Shown here one piece after another: positions 9,315-18,507 of a DNA stretch of 64,000 nucleotides (within the stretch, counting starts at the first letter, position 1; the number at the start of each line of letters is the position of its first letter). Position numbers and translations under genes: made by a program. This DNA comes from Giesbergeria sp. (lineage in GTDB: Bacteria > Pseudomonadota > Gammaproteobacteria > Burkholderiales > Burkholderiaceae_C): NCBI GenBank assembly GCA_017985015.1, contig JAGNYI010000003.1, positions 66,365 to 130,364 of the forward strand. The letters are read 5' to 3'. Below the pieces are notes generated by a model. That model ran no database searches, was not told where the DNA came from, and saw nothing but the letters and a program-made list of their open reading frames with translations.

Positions 9315-10490
9315 ATGGCCAAGTCCTATGACATCTGTATACGCGGCGCAGGCATTGTGGGTCGCACCTTGGCATTGCTGCTGGCGCGCGAGCGCTTCAG
9401 TGTTGCGCTGGTGAACGACCCCTCCACGTCGGGGATCGGGCACGCCGACATCCGTGCCTATGCGCTCAACGCGGCCTCTCACGCCTTACTGGAATCGCTG
9501 CGTTGCTGGCCCGAGCCAGAACACGCCACCCCCGTACTGCACATGCATGTCTGCGGTGATCGCGGCGGCAACGTGCATTTCGACGCTGCCGCCCAGCAGG
9601 TGCCGGCGCTTGCCTGGATCGCCGATGTGCCTGCTCTGGAAGCCCGCCTGGCCGAAGCGGTGCGCTACCAGCCGCGCGTCGAGCAGGTGGCGAGCCCCGT
9701 CAGTGCGCCTCTGACCGTGGTTTGCGAGGGACGCACCAGCCGCACCCGCGAGGAGCTCGGCGTTCGGTTTGACGCCTCGCCCTACCCGCAGACGGCCATT
9801 GCAACGCGCGTTGGCGGCACGCTGGAGCACCAGCAGACGGCGCGGCAATGGTTTTCAGCCGAGGGCATTCTGGCTTTTCTGCCGCTCGGCGGCGCGCACG
9901 GCAAGGAAGTCGCGGTGGTCTGGTCCGTCGCGCCCGAGCGTGCCCGCGAACTGCTTGCGCACAGCGATCAGGTCTTTGCCAGCGAACTCGCACAGGCCAG
10001 CGGCGGCGCCTTGGGCGCCCTCCAAGTGCAAGGCGAGCGCCGTGCCTGGCCGCTGCAGCTGGCACGCGCTGAGCGCTGGTGCGGACTGGTGGCGGGCGCC
10101 ACCGGCGCCGGGCAGTCCTGGGTGCTGGCAGGCGACGCTGCCCACACCGTGCATCCTCTCTCCGGCCAGGGGCTTAACCTCGGACTGGCCGACGTGCAGA
10201 CGCTGGCCCGGCTGCTCACTGCGCGCAGCAGCTGGCGCAGCGTGGGCGATCTGCGCGTCCTGCGCCAGTACGAGCGCGAGCGCAAAAGCGCCTTGCTGCC
10301 CATGCGCCTGACCACCGACGCCCTGGCGCAGCTGTTTGGGCGCGTTGAGGCGCCTTTGCAAACGCTGCGCAACTGGGGCATGCAAGGTTTTGACCACAGC
10401 GGTCCGCTCAAGCACTGGATGGCGCGCCAGGCCATGAACACCGATCCGGCTGCACGCTCTGCAGCATTTAATGGAAACACTGACCCATGA
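9315..10490 (+). CDS. UbiH/UbiF/VisC-family FAD-dependent monooxygenase
   Basis: Predicted flavin hydroxylase acting on the aromatic ring of ubiquinone precursors. The 391-residue protein has the N-terminal dinucleotide motif [18 protein letters not shown], and the FAD ribose motif region [20 protein letters not shown] near residues 270-290, typical of the UbiH/COQ6 group. Which ring position it hydroxylates cannot be told from sequence alone. It overlaps dsbC by four bases (ATGA), and dsbC overlaps the peptidase gene the same way, making a tight three-gene operon. Confidence 0.88.
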   Translation: MAKSYDICIRGAGIVGRTLALLLARERFSVALVNDPSTSGIGHADIRAYALNAASHALLESLRCWPEPEHATPVLHMHVCGDRGGNVHFDAAAQQVPALAWIADVPALEARLAEAVRYQPRVEQVASPVSAPLTVVCEGRTSRTREELGVRFDASPYPQTAIATRVGGTLEHQQTARQWFSAEGILAFLPLGGAHGKEVAVVWSVAPERARELLAHSDQVFASELAQASGGALGALQVQGERRAWPLQLARAERWCGLVAGATGAGQSWVLAGDAAHTVHPLSGQGLNLGLADVQTLARLLTARSSWRSVGDLRVLRQYERERKSALLPMRLTTDALAQLFGRVEAPLQTLRNWGMQGFDHSGPLKHWMARQAMNTDPAARSAAFNGNTDP

Positions 10491-11206
10491 AGACTCTCCA
10501 TTGGCTACTGGCCAGCACGGCCTTGGCCACCAGCTTGTTCGCATCAGCGCAGGAAAGCGCCATTCGAAAAACCCTGGCCGAACGCATTCCGCAGCTGGAA
10601 AAAATTGACGATGTCCAAAGCACACCGATGCCCGGCTTGTACGAGGTCCGCATCGGAACCGACGTTTTCTATACCGACGCCAAAGGCAACTACCTGATTC
10701 AGGGCGAGTTGATCGACACCAAGGCACGCCGAAATCTCACGGAGGACCGCATTGCCAAACTGAGCGCTGTCGATTTCTCCGCACTGCCGCTGGCCGACGC
10801 GTTCACCGTGGTGCATGGCACGGGTGCCCGCAAGCTCGCCGTCTTTGAAGACCCCAACTGCGGCTACTGCAAGCGTTTCGAGCGCGATTTGCAGAAGGTT
10901 CAGGACGTGACGATCTACACTTTCCTCTACCCCATTCTCAGCCCCGATTCGGCCGAAAAATCGCGCAACATCTGGTGCGCAAAGGACCGCGTGGCGGCGT
11001 GGCAAGACCACATGCTGCGCGAGAAAGTCACACCCCCGGCCAGCTGTGACACCAGCGCCTTGCAGCGCAACCTGGCGTTTGGAAAGAAATTCAAAATCAC
11101 CGGCACGCCTACGTTGATTTTTGTCGACGGCAGCCGCGTCCCAGGGGCCATCAACGACACGGAAGTTGAAAAACGATTGGCACAGGCGCAATCGTCTGCG
11201 AAATGA
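10487..11206 (+). CDS. dsbC: Periplasmic disulfide isomerase DsbC
   Basis: Rearranges wrong disulfides in exported proteins. The 239-residue precursor has a Sec signal peptide (first about 21 residues, ending ASAQ), an N-terminal dimerisation region, and a thioredoxin fold with the active site CGYC at residues 125-128 in EDPNCGYCKRFE. The cis-proline loop reads ITGTPTLIF. Two further cysteines (IWCAKD and ASCDTS) match the structural pair of DsbC. DsbD-type reduction would be needed, but no partner gene is nearby. It is embedded in an ATGA-overlapping operon. Confidence 0.94.
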   Translation: MKTLHWLLASTALATSLFASAQESAIRKTLAERIPQLEKIDDVQSTPMPGLYEVRIGTDVFYTDAKGNYLIQGELIDTKARRNLTEDRIAKLSAVDFSALPLADAFTVVHGTGARKLAVFEDPNCGYCKRFERDLQKVQDVTIYTFLYPILSPDSAEKSRNIWCAKDRVAAWQDHMLREKVTPPASCDTSALQRNLAFGKKFKITGTPTLIFVDGSRVPGAINDTEVEKRLAQAQSSAK

Positions 11207-13011
11207 ACGCACGCAGCGGCAGTCACGTCACTCCCGCAAAAGGGCTTTCGGCTGCCGTGCACTTTTGCATTGAACTGCGGGATCTCCACGCCCACCTCTT
11301 CGCCGTCACCCTGCGCTTGCCGCAGCCACAGGCGCGCCAAGCGTTCCAGCTCCCGGCATGGATTCCGGGCAGTTACCTGTTGCGCGAATTTTCCAGGCAC
11401 CTGCAGGGATTGCAGGCTTGGCAAGACGACCAGCCGATCCGCTTGACGCAGCTGGACAAATGCACTTGGCGCGCCGATTGCGCAGGCGATGGAGCTCTGG
11501 AATTGCGTTACGAGGTCTATGCTGCCGACGCTTCCGTGCGCAGCGCATGGCTGGACGCCTCACGCGCATTTTTCAACGGCACCAGCGTGTTCTTGCGTGC
11601 GCTTGGGTTTGAGCACGCTCTCCACAGTGTGGAGATCGTCGCACCGCCCGGTGCGCCTGACTGGCGCCTCGCCACCGCACTGCACGCCGAGCAGACGGAC
11701 AAGGCGGGTTTTGGGCTCTACAGCGCCAGCAACTACGACGAACTTGTGGACTGTCCCGTCGAAATGGGACCCCACTGGGAAGGGGCTTTCGACACGGGAG
11801 GCATCCACCACCGATGGGCAGTGAGCGGTGCTGCGCCCTCCTTTGACGGTGCGCATCTGCTGGCCGACGCGCAAAAAATCTGCGCTGCCGCCATTGCGTT
11901 CTGGCACGGTGCTGGCGCGCCGCCGCTGAGCGAGTACCTGTTTTTGCTGAATGCCGTGGACGATGGCTACGGCGGGCTGGAGCACCGCGGCTCCACCGCA
12001 CTGATCGCCGCCCGGCGAGACCTTCCGCGCAGCCATGGTGACGGCGCAGCCTGGAAACCCAGCGACGGCTACATCACACTGCTCGGTCTCATCAGCCACG
12101 AGTATTTCCACACCTGGAACGTCAAGCGCCTGCGACCAAGTGAGTTTGAACGCTACGACTACTCCAGCGAAAACTACACACAGTTGCTGTGGTTTTTTGA
12201 AGGCTTTACCAGCTATTACGACGACCTGCTGCTGCTGCGCGCTGGTCTGCTGGACGCGGCCGGCTACCTGAAACTCCTGAACAAAACCATCAACCAGGTT
12301 TTGCAAACGCCAGGGCGGCGTCAGCAAAGTGTCGCCCAGGCGAGCTTTGACGCCTGGGTGAAGTACTACCGGCAGGACGAAAACACCCCCAACGCCACGG
12401 TGAGCTATTACACCAAGGGCGCTCTTGTGGCCCTGTGCCTGGACCTGAGCTTGCGGCGTGAAGGCCGCACCACGCTGGACGCGGTGATGCGCGCGCTGTG
12501 GCAGCGCTGCCAAGGCGGCCCCATGCAGGAGTCCGATGTCCTGGCCGTGTTGCAGGAGCTTTCGGGACGCAGCTACGCCAGCGAGATCACGGCCTGGGTC
12601 CATTCAACGGACGAATTGCCCCTGGCTGAGTTGCTCGCCGCCCATGGCGTGCAGTTGCAGGCCGACGTGGCGCAGCCGGCACAGCGTCTGGGAATTCGCG
12701 TGGCGCCGGGTGACGGCGTGCGCATCAAGACGGTGCTGCGCGGCGGCCTGGCCGAGCGCGCCGGGCTGGCTGCCGGGGACGAATGGCTGGGCATTGAAAC
12801 ACCTGGCGGAGCCTGGCGTCTTCATCGCCTGGACGACCTGCCACTTTATGCACCACCCAATACTGCGCAGGTCACAGCCCTCGTTGCGCGCGACCAGCGG
12901 CTGCTGCGCCTGCCCCTGCAGCTCTCGGCAGGTGCGGACGCTGCAAGCGACACCGTGCAGCTGCGATTGACCGACCCGGCATTGGCGGCTCGCTGGCTCT
13001 CAGAGCTTTGA
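11203..13011 (+). CDS. M61-family metallopeptidase with PDZ domain
   Basis: Zinc aminopeptidase of the glycyl-aminopeptidase family. The 602-residue protein carries the zinc motif HEYFH at residues 299-303 within ISHEYFHTWNVKRLRP, and the downstream glutamate region LLWFFEGFTSYYDDLLLLRAG. A PDZ domain follows at about residues 490-570 (GLAERAGLAAGDEWLGIE). An N-terminal beta-rich domain (residues 15-170) is typical. No signal peptide is evident. It is the last gene of the hydroxylase-dsbC operon, with the ATGA overlap. Confidence 0.92.
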   Translation: MNARSGSHVTPAKGLSAAVHFCIELRDLHAHLFAVTLRLPQPQARQAFQLPAWIPGSYLLREFSRHLQGLQAWQDDQPIRLTQLDKCTWRADCAGDGALELRYEVYAADASVRSAWLDASRAFFNGTSVFLRALGFEHALHSVEIVAPPGAPDWRLATALHAEQTDKAGFGLYSASNYDELVDCPVEMGPHWEGAFDTGGIHHRWAVSGAAPSFDGAHLLADAQKICAAAIAFWHGAGAPPLSEYLFLLNAVDDGYGGLEHRGSTALIAARRDLPRSHGDGAAWKPSDGYITLLGLISHEYFHTWNVKRLRPSEFERYDYSSENYTQLLWFFEGFTSYYDDLLLLRAGLLDAAGYLKLLNKTINQVLQTPGRRQQSVAQASFDAWVKYYRQDENTPNATVSYYTKGALVALCLDLSLRREGRTTLDAVMRALWQRCQGGPMQESDVLAVLQELSGRSYASEITAWVHSTDELPLAELLAAHGVQLQADVAQPAQRLGIRVAPGDGVRIKTVLRGGLAERAGLAAGDEWLGIETPGGAWRLHRLDDLPLYAPPNTAQVTALVARDQRLLRLPLQLSAGADAASDTVQLRLTDPALAARWLSEL

Positions 13012-13080
13012 AGCCGCCGCAGCGCGGCGCGCCAGCCCTTTCGGTATAGTTTCCCGTTTGGCATCGATGAAAGAAAAAAT

Positions 13081-13860
13081 ATGTCCTACACCACGATCGA
13101 AGTGCGCACCGAAGCCGAGAAAGTCGGCGTCATCACACTCAACCGTCCCAAGCAGCTCAATGCGCTCAACGATCAGCTCATGGACGAACTGGGCGAGGCC
13201 CTGCAAGCCTTTGACCGCGACGAAGCCATCGGCTGCATCGTCCTCACCGGCAGCGAGAAGGCCTTTGCAGCCGGCGCGGACATCGGCGCCATGGCCAAAT
13301 TCAGTTTTGCCGATGCGTACAAGGGCGACTACATCTCGCGCAACTGGGAAACCATCCGATCCATTCGCAAGCCCGTCATCGCCGCCGTCAGCGGCTTTGC
13401 GCTGGGCGGCGGCTGCGAGCTGGCCATGATGTGCGACTTCATCATTGCCGCCGACAACGCCAAATTTGGCCAACCCGAAATCAAGCTGGGGGTGATTCCT
13501 GGCGCCGGCGGCACACAGCGCCTGCCCCGCGCGGTGGGCAAGTCCAAGGCCATGGACATGGCCCTGACCGGCCGCATGATGGATGCCGTGGAGGCCGAAC
13601 GCGCCGGGCTGGTCAGCCGCGTCGTGCCGCTCGACAAACTGCAAGACGAAGCCTTGGGCGCCGCGCTGGTCATCAGCGATTTTTCGCGCATTGCCGTCAT
13701 GGCCGCGAAGGAATCGGTCAACCGCGCATTCGAGAGCGGCCTGTCCGACGGCGTGATGTTTGAACGGCGCCTGTTCCACGCGCTGTTTGCTACAGCAGAC
13801 CAGAAGGAAGGCATGGATGCGTTTGTGAACAAGCGCAAGGCGACGTTCACCCATCTTTGA
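13081..13860 (+). CDS. Enoyl-CoA hydratase
   Basis: Crotonase-family enzyme that hydrates trans-2-enoyl-CoA in beta-oxidation. The 259-residue length fits short-chain enoyl-CoA hydratases. The oxyanion-hole regions are [13 protein letters not shown] and [13 protein letters not shown]. The two catalytic glutamates are visible as GGCELAM and [18 protein letters not shown], so it should be a true hydratase rather than an isomerase-only member. It stands alone, 37 bases before the tRNA gene. Confidence 0.95.
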   Translation: MSYTTIEVRTEAEKVGVITLNRPKQLNALNDQLMDELGEALQAFDRDEAIGCIVLTGSEKAFAAGADIGAMAKFSFADAYKGDYISRNWETIRSIRKPVIAAVSGFALGGGCELAMMCDFIIAADNAKFGQPEIKLGVIPGAGGTQRLPRAVGKSKAMDMALTGRMMDAVEAERAGLVSRVVPLDKLQDEALGAALVISDFSRIAVMAAKESVNRAFESGLSDGVMFERRLFHALFATADQKEGMDAFVNKRKATFTHL

Positions 13861-13882
13861 GTTTTGACCTCGAAATCTGTTC

Positions 13883-13888
13883 TATAAT
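13883..13888 (+). promoter_or_regulatory. -10 box of the tRNA-Met promoter
   Basis: A perfect TATAAT lies 9 bases before the mature tRNA 5' end. Possible -35 hexamers (TTGACC at 13864 or GTTTTG at 13861) sit at non-ideal spacings of 13 and 16 bases, so the -35 is uncertain. Confidence 0.6.
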
Positions 13889-13897
13889 TTTGCTCTC

Positions 13898-13974
13898 GGT
13901 GATATAGCTCAGTTGGTTAGAGCGCAGCATTCATAATGCTGATGTCGGTGGTTCAAGTCCACCTATCACCACCA
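13898..13974 (+). tRNA. tRNA-Met (CAT anticodon), elongator type
   Basis: A 77-nt cloverleaf. The acceptor arm GGTGATA pairs with TATCACC, there is an encoded ACCA end, a D-loop AGCTCAGTTGGTTAGAGC, the anticodon loop TTCATAA with CAT, and a T-loop GTTCAAGTC. The first acceptor base pair G-C and the body resemble elongator tRNA-Met rather than initiator. A CAT anticodon could also be tRNA-Ile2 after lysidine modification, which is less likely from the body sequence. Confidence 0.93.
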
Positions 13975-13980
13975 GATTCA

Positions 13981-14012
13981 ACCCCTTGCAGGCGCGCCTC
14001 CAAGGGGTTTTT
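13981..14012 (+). terminator. Rho-independent terminator after tRNA-Met
   Basis: ACCCCTTG (13981-13988) pairs with CAAGGGGT (14001-14008), with the self-complementary AGGCGCGCCT in the loop, followed by TTTTT. It starts six bases after the tRNA end. Confidence 0.88.
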
Positions 14013-14082
14013 GCTTTGCGTTTTGCGGCATCGAAGTGGGGCATGCGCCTAGAATCCCCTGTTTCAGCCCCTGGATAGACCC

Positions 14083-14511
14083 ATGATCCGCTGCACCCGC
14101 CTCCACGCGTTTCGCCGCCCGACCCTCGCAGTGTTGCTCGCCCTGTGCGCCGCAGGCCTGCTCCCCGCTGGCACGGCCCTGGCCCAAGTGCCAGGCGAGT
14201 TGGGCGGCTCACGCACCTTCCCCGAACAGGCGAAGCGCGGCACGCTGGCCATCCTGTCCACTGTAGATGCGGAAATCGACGGTAAACCCGTGCGCATGGC
14301 GCCGGGCATGCGGCTTTTGAGCCCTCAGAATTCGCTGGTCATGCTGCACTCCGTGGTCGGCAAGCAATACGTGGTGAATTTCCGGATCGAACCCAGCACC
14401 GGCATGCTGCACACCGCCTGGATTCTGAACAAGGCTGAAATCGCCCTGCCGCGCCCCGGCAGCGGCGAGCAGCGCAACTTCCGCTTCGAGAGCGACGCTG
14501 ATCCGCGATAA
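14083..14511 (+). CDS. Secreted protein of unknown function
   Basis: A 142-residue protein with a clear Sec signal: a basic N-terminus (MIRCTRLHAFRRP), a hydrophobic core and cleavage near ALAQ (about residue 34). The mature part of about 108 residues is predicted to be beta-rich and contains DAEIDGKPVRMAPGMRLL. I recognise no family. It lies between the tRNA terminator and miaB, on the same strand as miaB. Likely periplasmic. Confidence 0.72.
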   Translation: MIRCTRLHAFRRPTLAVLLALCAAGLLPAGTALAQVPGELGGSRTFPEQAKRGTLAILSTVDAEIDGKPVRMAPGMRLLSPQNSLVMLHSVVGKQYVVNFRIEPSTGMLHTAWILNKAEIALPRPGSGEQRNFRFESDADPR

Positions 14512-14579
14512 GACGCGGGCATTTTTGAGCTGCGCCACGGCTGGTGGCTGCTTTGGGCATGGCCCCGCGAGATTTCTTT

Positions 14580-15914
14580 ATGAGCAAAAAAGTCTTTATC
14601 AAAACCTTTGGCTGCCAGATGAACGAGTACGACTCAGCCAAGATGCTGGACGTCATGCACGCTGCGGAAGGCTACGAGCCCACGCAGGACGTCGAAGAAG
14701 CCGACTTGATTCTCTTCAACACCTGTTCGGTGCGTGAAAAGGCACAAGAAAAGGTATTTTCCGACCTGGGCCGGGTGCGCCACCTCAAGGAGCGCGGCGT
14801 GCAAATTGGCGTGGGCGGCTGCGTCGCCAGCCAGGAAGGCGCGGAGATCATCAAGCGCGCGCCTTACGTGGACATCGTGTTCGGGCCGCAAACCCTGCAC
14901 CGCCTGCCCCAGCTTCTGGAGCAGCGCCGCGTGCAGGCCCGCCCGCAAGTGGACATCAGCTTCCCCGAGATTGAAAAATTCGACCACCTGCCGCCCGCAC
15001 GGGTAGACGGTGCATCGGCCTTCGTCTCCATCATGGAAGGCTGCAGCAAGTACTGCAGCTACTGTGTGGTGCCGTACACGCGCGGCGAAGAAGTCAGCCG
15101 CCCGTTTGAAGACGTGCTGGTGGAAGTGGCGGGCCTGGCCGACCAGGGGGTCAAGGAGATCACCCTGCTGGGCCAGAACGTCAATGCCTATCGCGGGCCC
15201 ATGGGGGACACGGCAGAGATTGCCGACTTCGCCCTGCTGCTGGAATACGTGGCCGACATTCCCGGCATCGAGCGCCTGCGCTTTACCACCAGCCATCCGA
15301 ACGAATTCACCCCGCGGCTGATCGAGGCCTATGCGCGCATTCCAAAATTAGCCAACCACCTGCACCTGCCCGTGCAGCACGGCTCAGACCGCATCCTGAT
15401 GGCGATGAAGCGCGGCTACACCGCTATGGAATACAGGAGCACGGTGAAGAAGCTGCGCGCCATCCGGCCCGATCTGGCGATGAGCAGCGACTTTATCGTC
15501 GGTTTCCCCGGCGAGACCGAAGATGATTTCGCCAGGATGATGAAGCTGATCGACGACATCGGCTTCGACAACTCCTTCAGCTTCGTCTTCAGCCCCCGCC
15601 CGGGCACGCCCGCCGCCAACCTGCACGACGAGACGCCCGGCGACGTGAAACTGCGCCGCCTGCACCAGTTGCAGGCCGTCATCAACGCCAACATCAAAAC
15701 GATTAGTGAGCAGCGCGTGGGAACGGTGCAGCGCATTCTGGTGGAAGGCGCGTCCAAACGCGACGCCGAAGAACTCATGGGCCGCACCGAGTGCAACCGC
15801 GTGGTGAACTTCGCCGGCCAGCCGCGGCTGGTGGGGCAAATGGTGGATGTGACCATTACCGAAGCCAAGGCCTACACCTTGCGCGGCGAGGTGCTGGTGC
15901 GCGAAGCGGCGTAA
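14580..15914 (+). CDS. miaB: tRNA-2-methylthio-N6-dimethylallyladenosine synthase MiaB
   Basis: Radical-SAM enzyme that adds a methylthio group to i6A37 of tRNAs reading U-starting codons. The 444-residue protein has the N-terminal UPF0004 domain with its three cluster cysteines ([20 protein letters not shown]), the radical-SAM motif CSKYCSYC near residue 155, and a C-terminal TRAM domain ending [12 protein letters not shown]. The start [12 protein letters not shown] was chosen at 14580; an in-frame ATG at 14544 would add 12 atypical residues. Confidence 0.97.
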   Translation: MSKKVFIKTFGCQMNEYDSAKMLDVMHAAEGYEPTQDVEEADLILFNTCSVREKAQEKVFSDLGRVRHLKERGVQIGVGGCVASQEGAEIIKRAPYVDIVFGPQTLHRLPQLLEQRRVQARPQVDISFPEIEKFDHLPPARVDGASAFVSIMEGCSKYCSYCVVPYTRGEEVSRPFEDVLVEVAGLADQGVKEITLLGQNVNAYRGPMGDTAEIADFALLLEYVADIPGIERLRFTTSHPNEFTPRLIEAYARIPKLANHLHLPVQHGSDRILMAMKRGYTAMEYRSTVKKLRAIRPDLAMSSDFIVGFPGETEDDFARMMKLIDDIGFDNSFSFVFSPRPGTPAANLHDETPGDVKLRRLHQLQAVINANIKTISEQRVGTVQRILVEGASKRDAEELMGRTECNRVVNFAGQPRLVGQMVDVTITEAKAYTLRGEVLVREAA

Positions 15915-15961
15915 TGCACCGAAAGTACCCCTGAAGCGAAGAGCAGGTTGAATGCCATTTT

Positions 15962-16014
15962 GCTTCTATTTTTATAGCTACTAGCGATTATCCAATAAGC
16001 GCTAGAGGCCTAAA
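15962..16014. repeat. Two-hairpin dispersed repeat, copy 4
   Basis: CTATTTTTATAG hairpin followed by CTAGCGATTATCCAATAAGC and GCTAGAGGCC. It lies between the convergent miaB and ffh stop codons, a position where it could serve as a shared transcript end. Confidence 0.88.
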
Positions 16015-16025
16015 ACACTAAAAAT

Positions 16026-17405
16026 TTAGAAGGGCATCTTGGGCATGCCACCGCCACCCATGCCCTTCATGCCGCCCATCTTCTTCATCATCTTCATCAG
16101 GCCGCCGCCCTTCATCTTCTTCATCATGCCCTGCATCTGCTCGAACTCCTTGAGCAGGCGGTTGACTTCCTGAACCTGCACGCCAGCGCCCCCCGCAATG
16201 CGCTTCTTGCGGGTGGCCTTGATGAGTTCGGGCTTGCGACGTTCCTTGGGCGTCATGCTCTGGATGATGCCTTCCTTGCGTTTGATGTCTTTCTCGGCCC
16301 GGTCCATGTCCACCGCGCCGGCCTTGGCCATCAACTGCGCGGGCAGTTTGTCCATCAGGCTCGACAAGCCGCCCATCTGCTTCATCTGCTGCAACTGGCC
16401 AAGGAAGTCGTTGAGGTCAAAGCCATCACCGCTTTTCACCTTGGCGGCCAGCTTCTGCGCGGCCTCCATGTCGACACCTGCCGACACCTGCTCGACGAGG
16501 GCGACAATGTCGCCCATGCCCAGAATACGGCCGGCGTGGCGCTCGGCGTCAAACACCTCCAGGCCGTCGAGCTTTTCCGAAACACCGGCGAACTTGATGG
16601 GTGCACCCGTGATTTGGCGCACCGAGAGCGCCGCGCCGCCGCGCGAATCACCGTCGAGCTTGGTCAAGATGATGCCGGTCAGCGGCAGCGCCTCCTTGAA
16701 GGCCTTGGCCGTGTTGATGGCGTCCTGGCCCTGCATGGCGTCCACCACAAACAGCGTTTCCACCGGCTTGATGGCAGCGTGCAGGTCCTTGATCTCCTGC
16801 ATCAGCAACTCGTCAATCGCCAGGCGGCCTGCGGTGTCGACCAGCAACACATCGAAGTAGTGCTTTTTGGCGTAATCAAGCGCAGCGAGGGCGATATCCA
16901 GTGGTTTCTGGTCAGGGGTGCTCGGAAACCATTCGGCGCCAGCCTGGGCCGTGACGGTTTTTAGCTGTTCGATGGCGGCTGGGCGGTAGACGTCGCCGGA
17001 GACCGTCAGCACCTTCTTCTTGCGTTTCTCGATCAGGTGCTTGGCCAATTTTGCCGTTGTCGTGGTCTTGCCGGCGCCCTGCAGGCCCGCCATCAGGATG
17101 ACGGCCGGCGGCTGGGCATTGAGGTTGATGTCGGCCACGCCTTCGCCCATGGTGGCTGCAAGCTCGCGGTTGACGATGCCCACCAGGGCCTGACCGGGCT
17201 TGAGCGAGCCCAGCACGTCCTGGCCCAGCGCCTTTTCCTTGACGCGGGCAATGAAGTCGCGCACCACGGGCAGCGCCACGTCGGCTTCCAGAAGCGCCAT
17301 GCGGACCTCGCGCAGCATGTCCTGCACGTTCGATTCGGTAATGCGGGCCTGGCCGCGCATTTCTTTTACCAGGCGCGTAAGTTTGTCGGTAAGGGCGGAG
17401 GCCAT
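16026..17405 (-). CDS. ffh: Signal recognition particle protein Ffh
   Basis: GTPase that binds 4.5S RNA and signal sequences and targets ribosomes to the membrane. The 459-residue protein has the N domain, the G domain with GLQGAGKTTTTAKLA, DTAGR and TKLDGDSRGGAALS, and a methionine-rich M domain ending in the MKKMKGGGLMKMMKKMGG-type tail. Length and motif order are standard. It is divergent from the CcsA-like gene, an arrangement common in Proteobacteria. Confidence 0.98.
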   Translation of the reverse strand: MASALTDKLTRLVKEMRGQARITESNVQDMLREVRMALLEADVALPVVRDFIARVKEKALGQDVLGSLKPGQALVGIVNRELAATMGEGVADINLNAQPPAVILMAGLQGAGKTTTTAKLAKHLIEKRKKKVLTVSGDVYRPAAIEQLKTVTAQAGAEWFPSTPDQKPLDIALAALDYAKKHYFDVLLVDTAGRLAIDELLMQEIKDLHAAIKPVETLFVVDAMQGQDAINTAKAFKEALPLTGIILTKLDGDSRGGAALSVRQITGAPIKFAGVSEKLDGLEVFDAERHAGRILGMGDIVALVEQVSAGVDMEAAQKLAAKVKSGDGFDLNDFLGQLQQMKQMGGLSSLMDKLPAQLMAKAGAVDMDRAEKDIKRKEGIIQSMTPKERRKPELIKATRKKRIAGGAGVQVQEVNRLLKEFEQMQGMMKKMKGGGLMKMMKKMGGMKGMGGGGMPKMPF

Positions 17406-17488
17406 GTGGGGAAATTCCGGGTAAGCGCCCGCAGCTGCGGGCGGTAGGGCGCCAGGATGCGTGCCTGGGCGAAAGGTAAACTGCGCCC

Positions 17489-18286
17489 ATGATTTTAGCT
17501 AGTAGCTCCCCCATCGCCTTGCTGCTGGGGATAGCGGCCGCGGCAGCCTACACGGTGCCAGCAGCTTTTGCCTCGCGCCTGGGAGAAACTGGCGCGCGGC
17601 TGGCGCTCTGGCTGGCCTGGGCGCTGCACGGCGCCATGCTGGCTGCAGGGATGCTGCAGAACGCCCCACGCTTTGGTTTCGCACCCGCATTGTCGGTGAC
17701 GGCCTGGCTGGTACTGACGGTGTACGCGATTGAGCGCGAGCTGTTTCCCAAGTTGCGCACCCGCTGGGTGCTGGCTGCTTTGGGGGCGCTGACGGTCTTG
17801 CTGGCACTGGTGTTCCCTGGGCAGCCGCTGCATGTCAGCGCAAGCGCCTGGCTGCCGCTGCATCTGGCGCTGGGGATTTCCGCTTATGGCCTGTTCGGCG
17901 CTGCCGTCGTTCATGCGGCGCTGATGACGCGCGCGGAAAAGCGCCTTCGCCTGGCGGAAGATACCCAGAGCGGCGTGCCGCTCCTGACGCTCGAGCGCCT
18001 CACCTTTCGCTTTGTCACGGCAGGCTTCGTGCTGCTGACGGCGACGCTGATTGCTGGCGTCCTGTTCAGCGAAGCGCTCTATGGCCGCGCCTGGCGCTGG
18101 GACCACAAGGCGGTGTTCTCGGTCCTCTCGTGGCTGACCTTTGCCGCCCTGCTCCTGGGGCGCCGACGCTTTGGCTGGCGCGGGCGCAGCGCCGTGCGCG
18201 TGCTGTACGCTGGCGCCGTTCTGCTGCTGCTGGCGTACGTGGGTTCGCGCTTTGCGCTGGAAGTCGTTCTGGGGCGGGCACCATGA
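17489..18286 (+). CDS. CcsA/YpjD-family cytochrome c assembly-like membrane protein
   Basis: A 265-residue integral membrane protein with about eight hydrophobic segments. The C-terminal half, with WRWDHKAVFSVLSW and an earlier HLALGISAYGLFG, fits the CcsA/ResC-type family and resembles E. coli YpjD, which also sits next to ffh. In E. coli that protein has been linked to divalent cation export, so a role in haem delivery is not certain. Its stop overlaps the next start by four bases (ATGA). Confidence 0.85.
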   Translation: MILASSSPIALLLGIAAAAAYTVPAAFASRLGETGARLALWLAWALHGAMLAAGMLQNAPRFGFAPALSVTAWLVLTVYAIERELFPKLRTRWVLAALGALTVLLALVFPGQPLHVSASAWLPLHLALGISAYGLFGAAVVHAALMTRAEKRLRLAEDTQSGVPLLTLERLTFRFVTAGFVLLTATLIAGVLFSEALYGRAWRWDHKAVFSVLSWLTFAALLLGRRRFGWRGRSAVRVLYAGAVLLLLAYVGSRFALEVVLGRAP

Positions 18287-18507
18287 AGTTTCTTGTTCTG
18301 CTGGCGGTCTTGTTCGTGGCGTACCTCGTTTGGCGCGGCAAGCGGGTGGAAAAAAATCCATCGCGCCCGCAAGCCCGGTCTTTGCCCGCGCCGCAGGACA
18401 TGCTGGCCTGTGCGCGTTGCGGTGTCCACGTGCCACGCGGTGACGCCTGGTTGAGCGACGGACGCAGCTACTGCTGCCGCGAGCACCAGCAACAAGATGG
18501 CCACTGA
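18283..18507 (+). CDS. PP0621-family small membrane-anchored zinc-ribbon-like protein
   Basis: A 74-residue protein with one N-terminal transmembrane helix (KFLVLLAVLFVAYLVW) and a C-terminal cysteine motif MLACARCGVHVPRGDAW followed by YCCREH, which could bind a metal. It matches, from memory, the short PP0621 family found beside ffh and pilS. It is coupled by a 4-bp overlap to the CcsA-like gene, and pilS begins inside its 3' end. Function is unknown. Confidence 0.82.
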   Translation: MKFLVLLAVLFVAYLVWRGKRVEKNPSRPQARSLPAPQDMLACARCGVHVPRGDAWLSDGRSYCCREHQQQDGH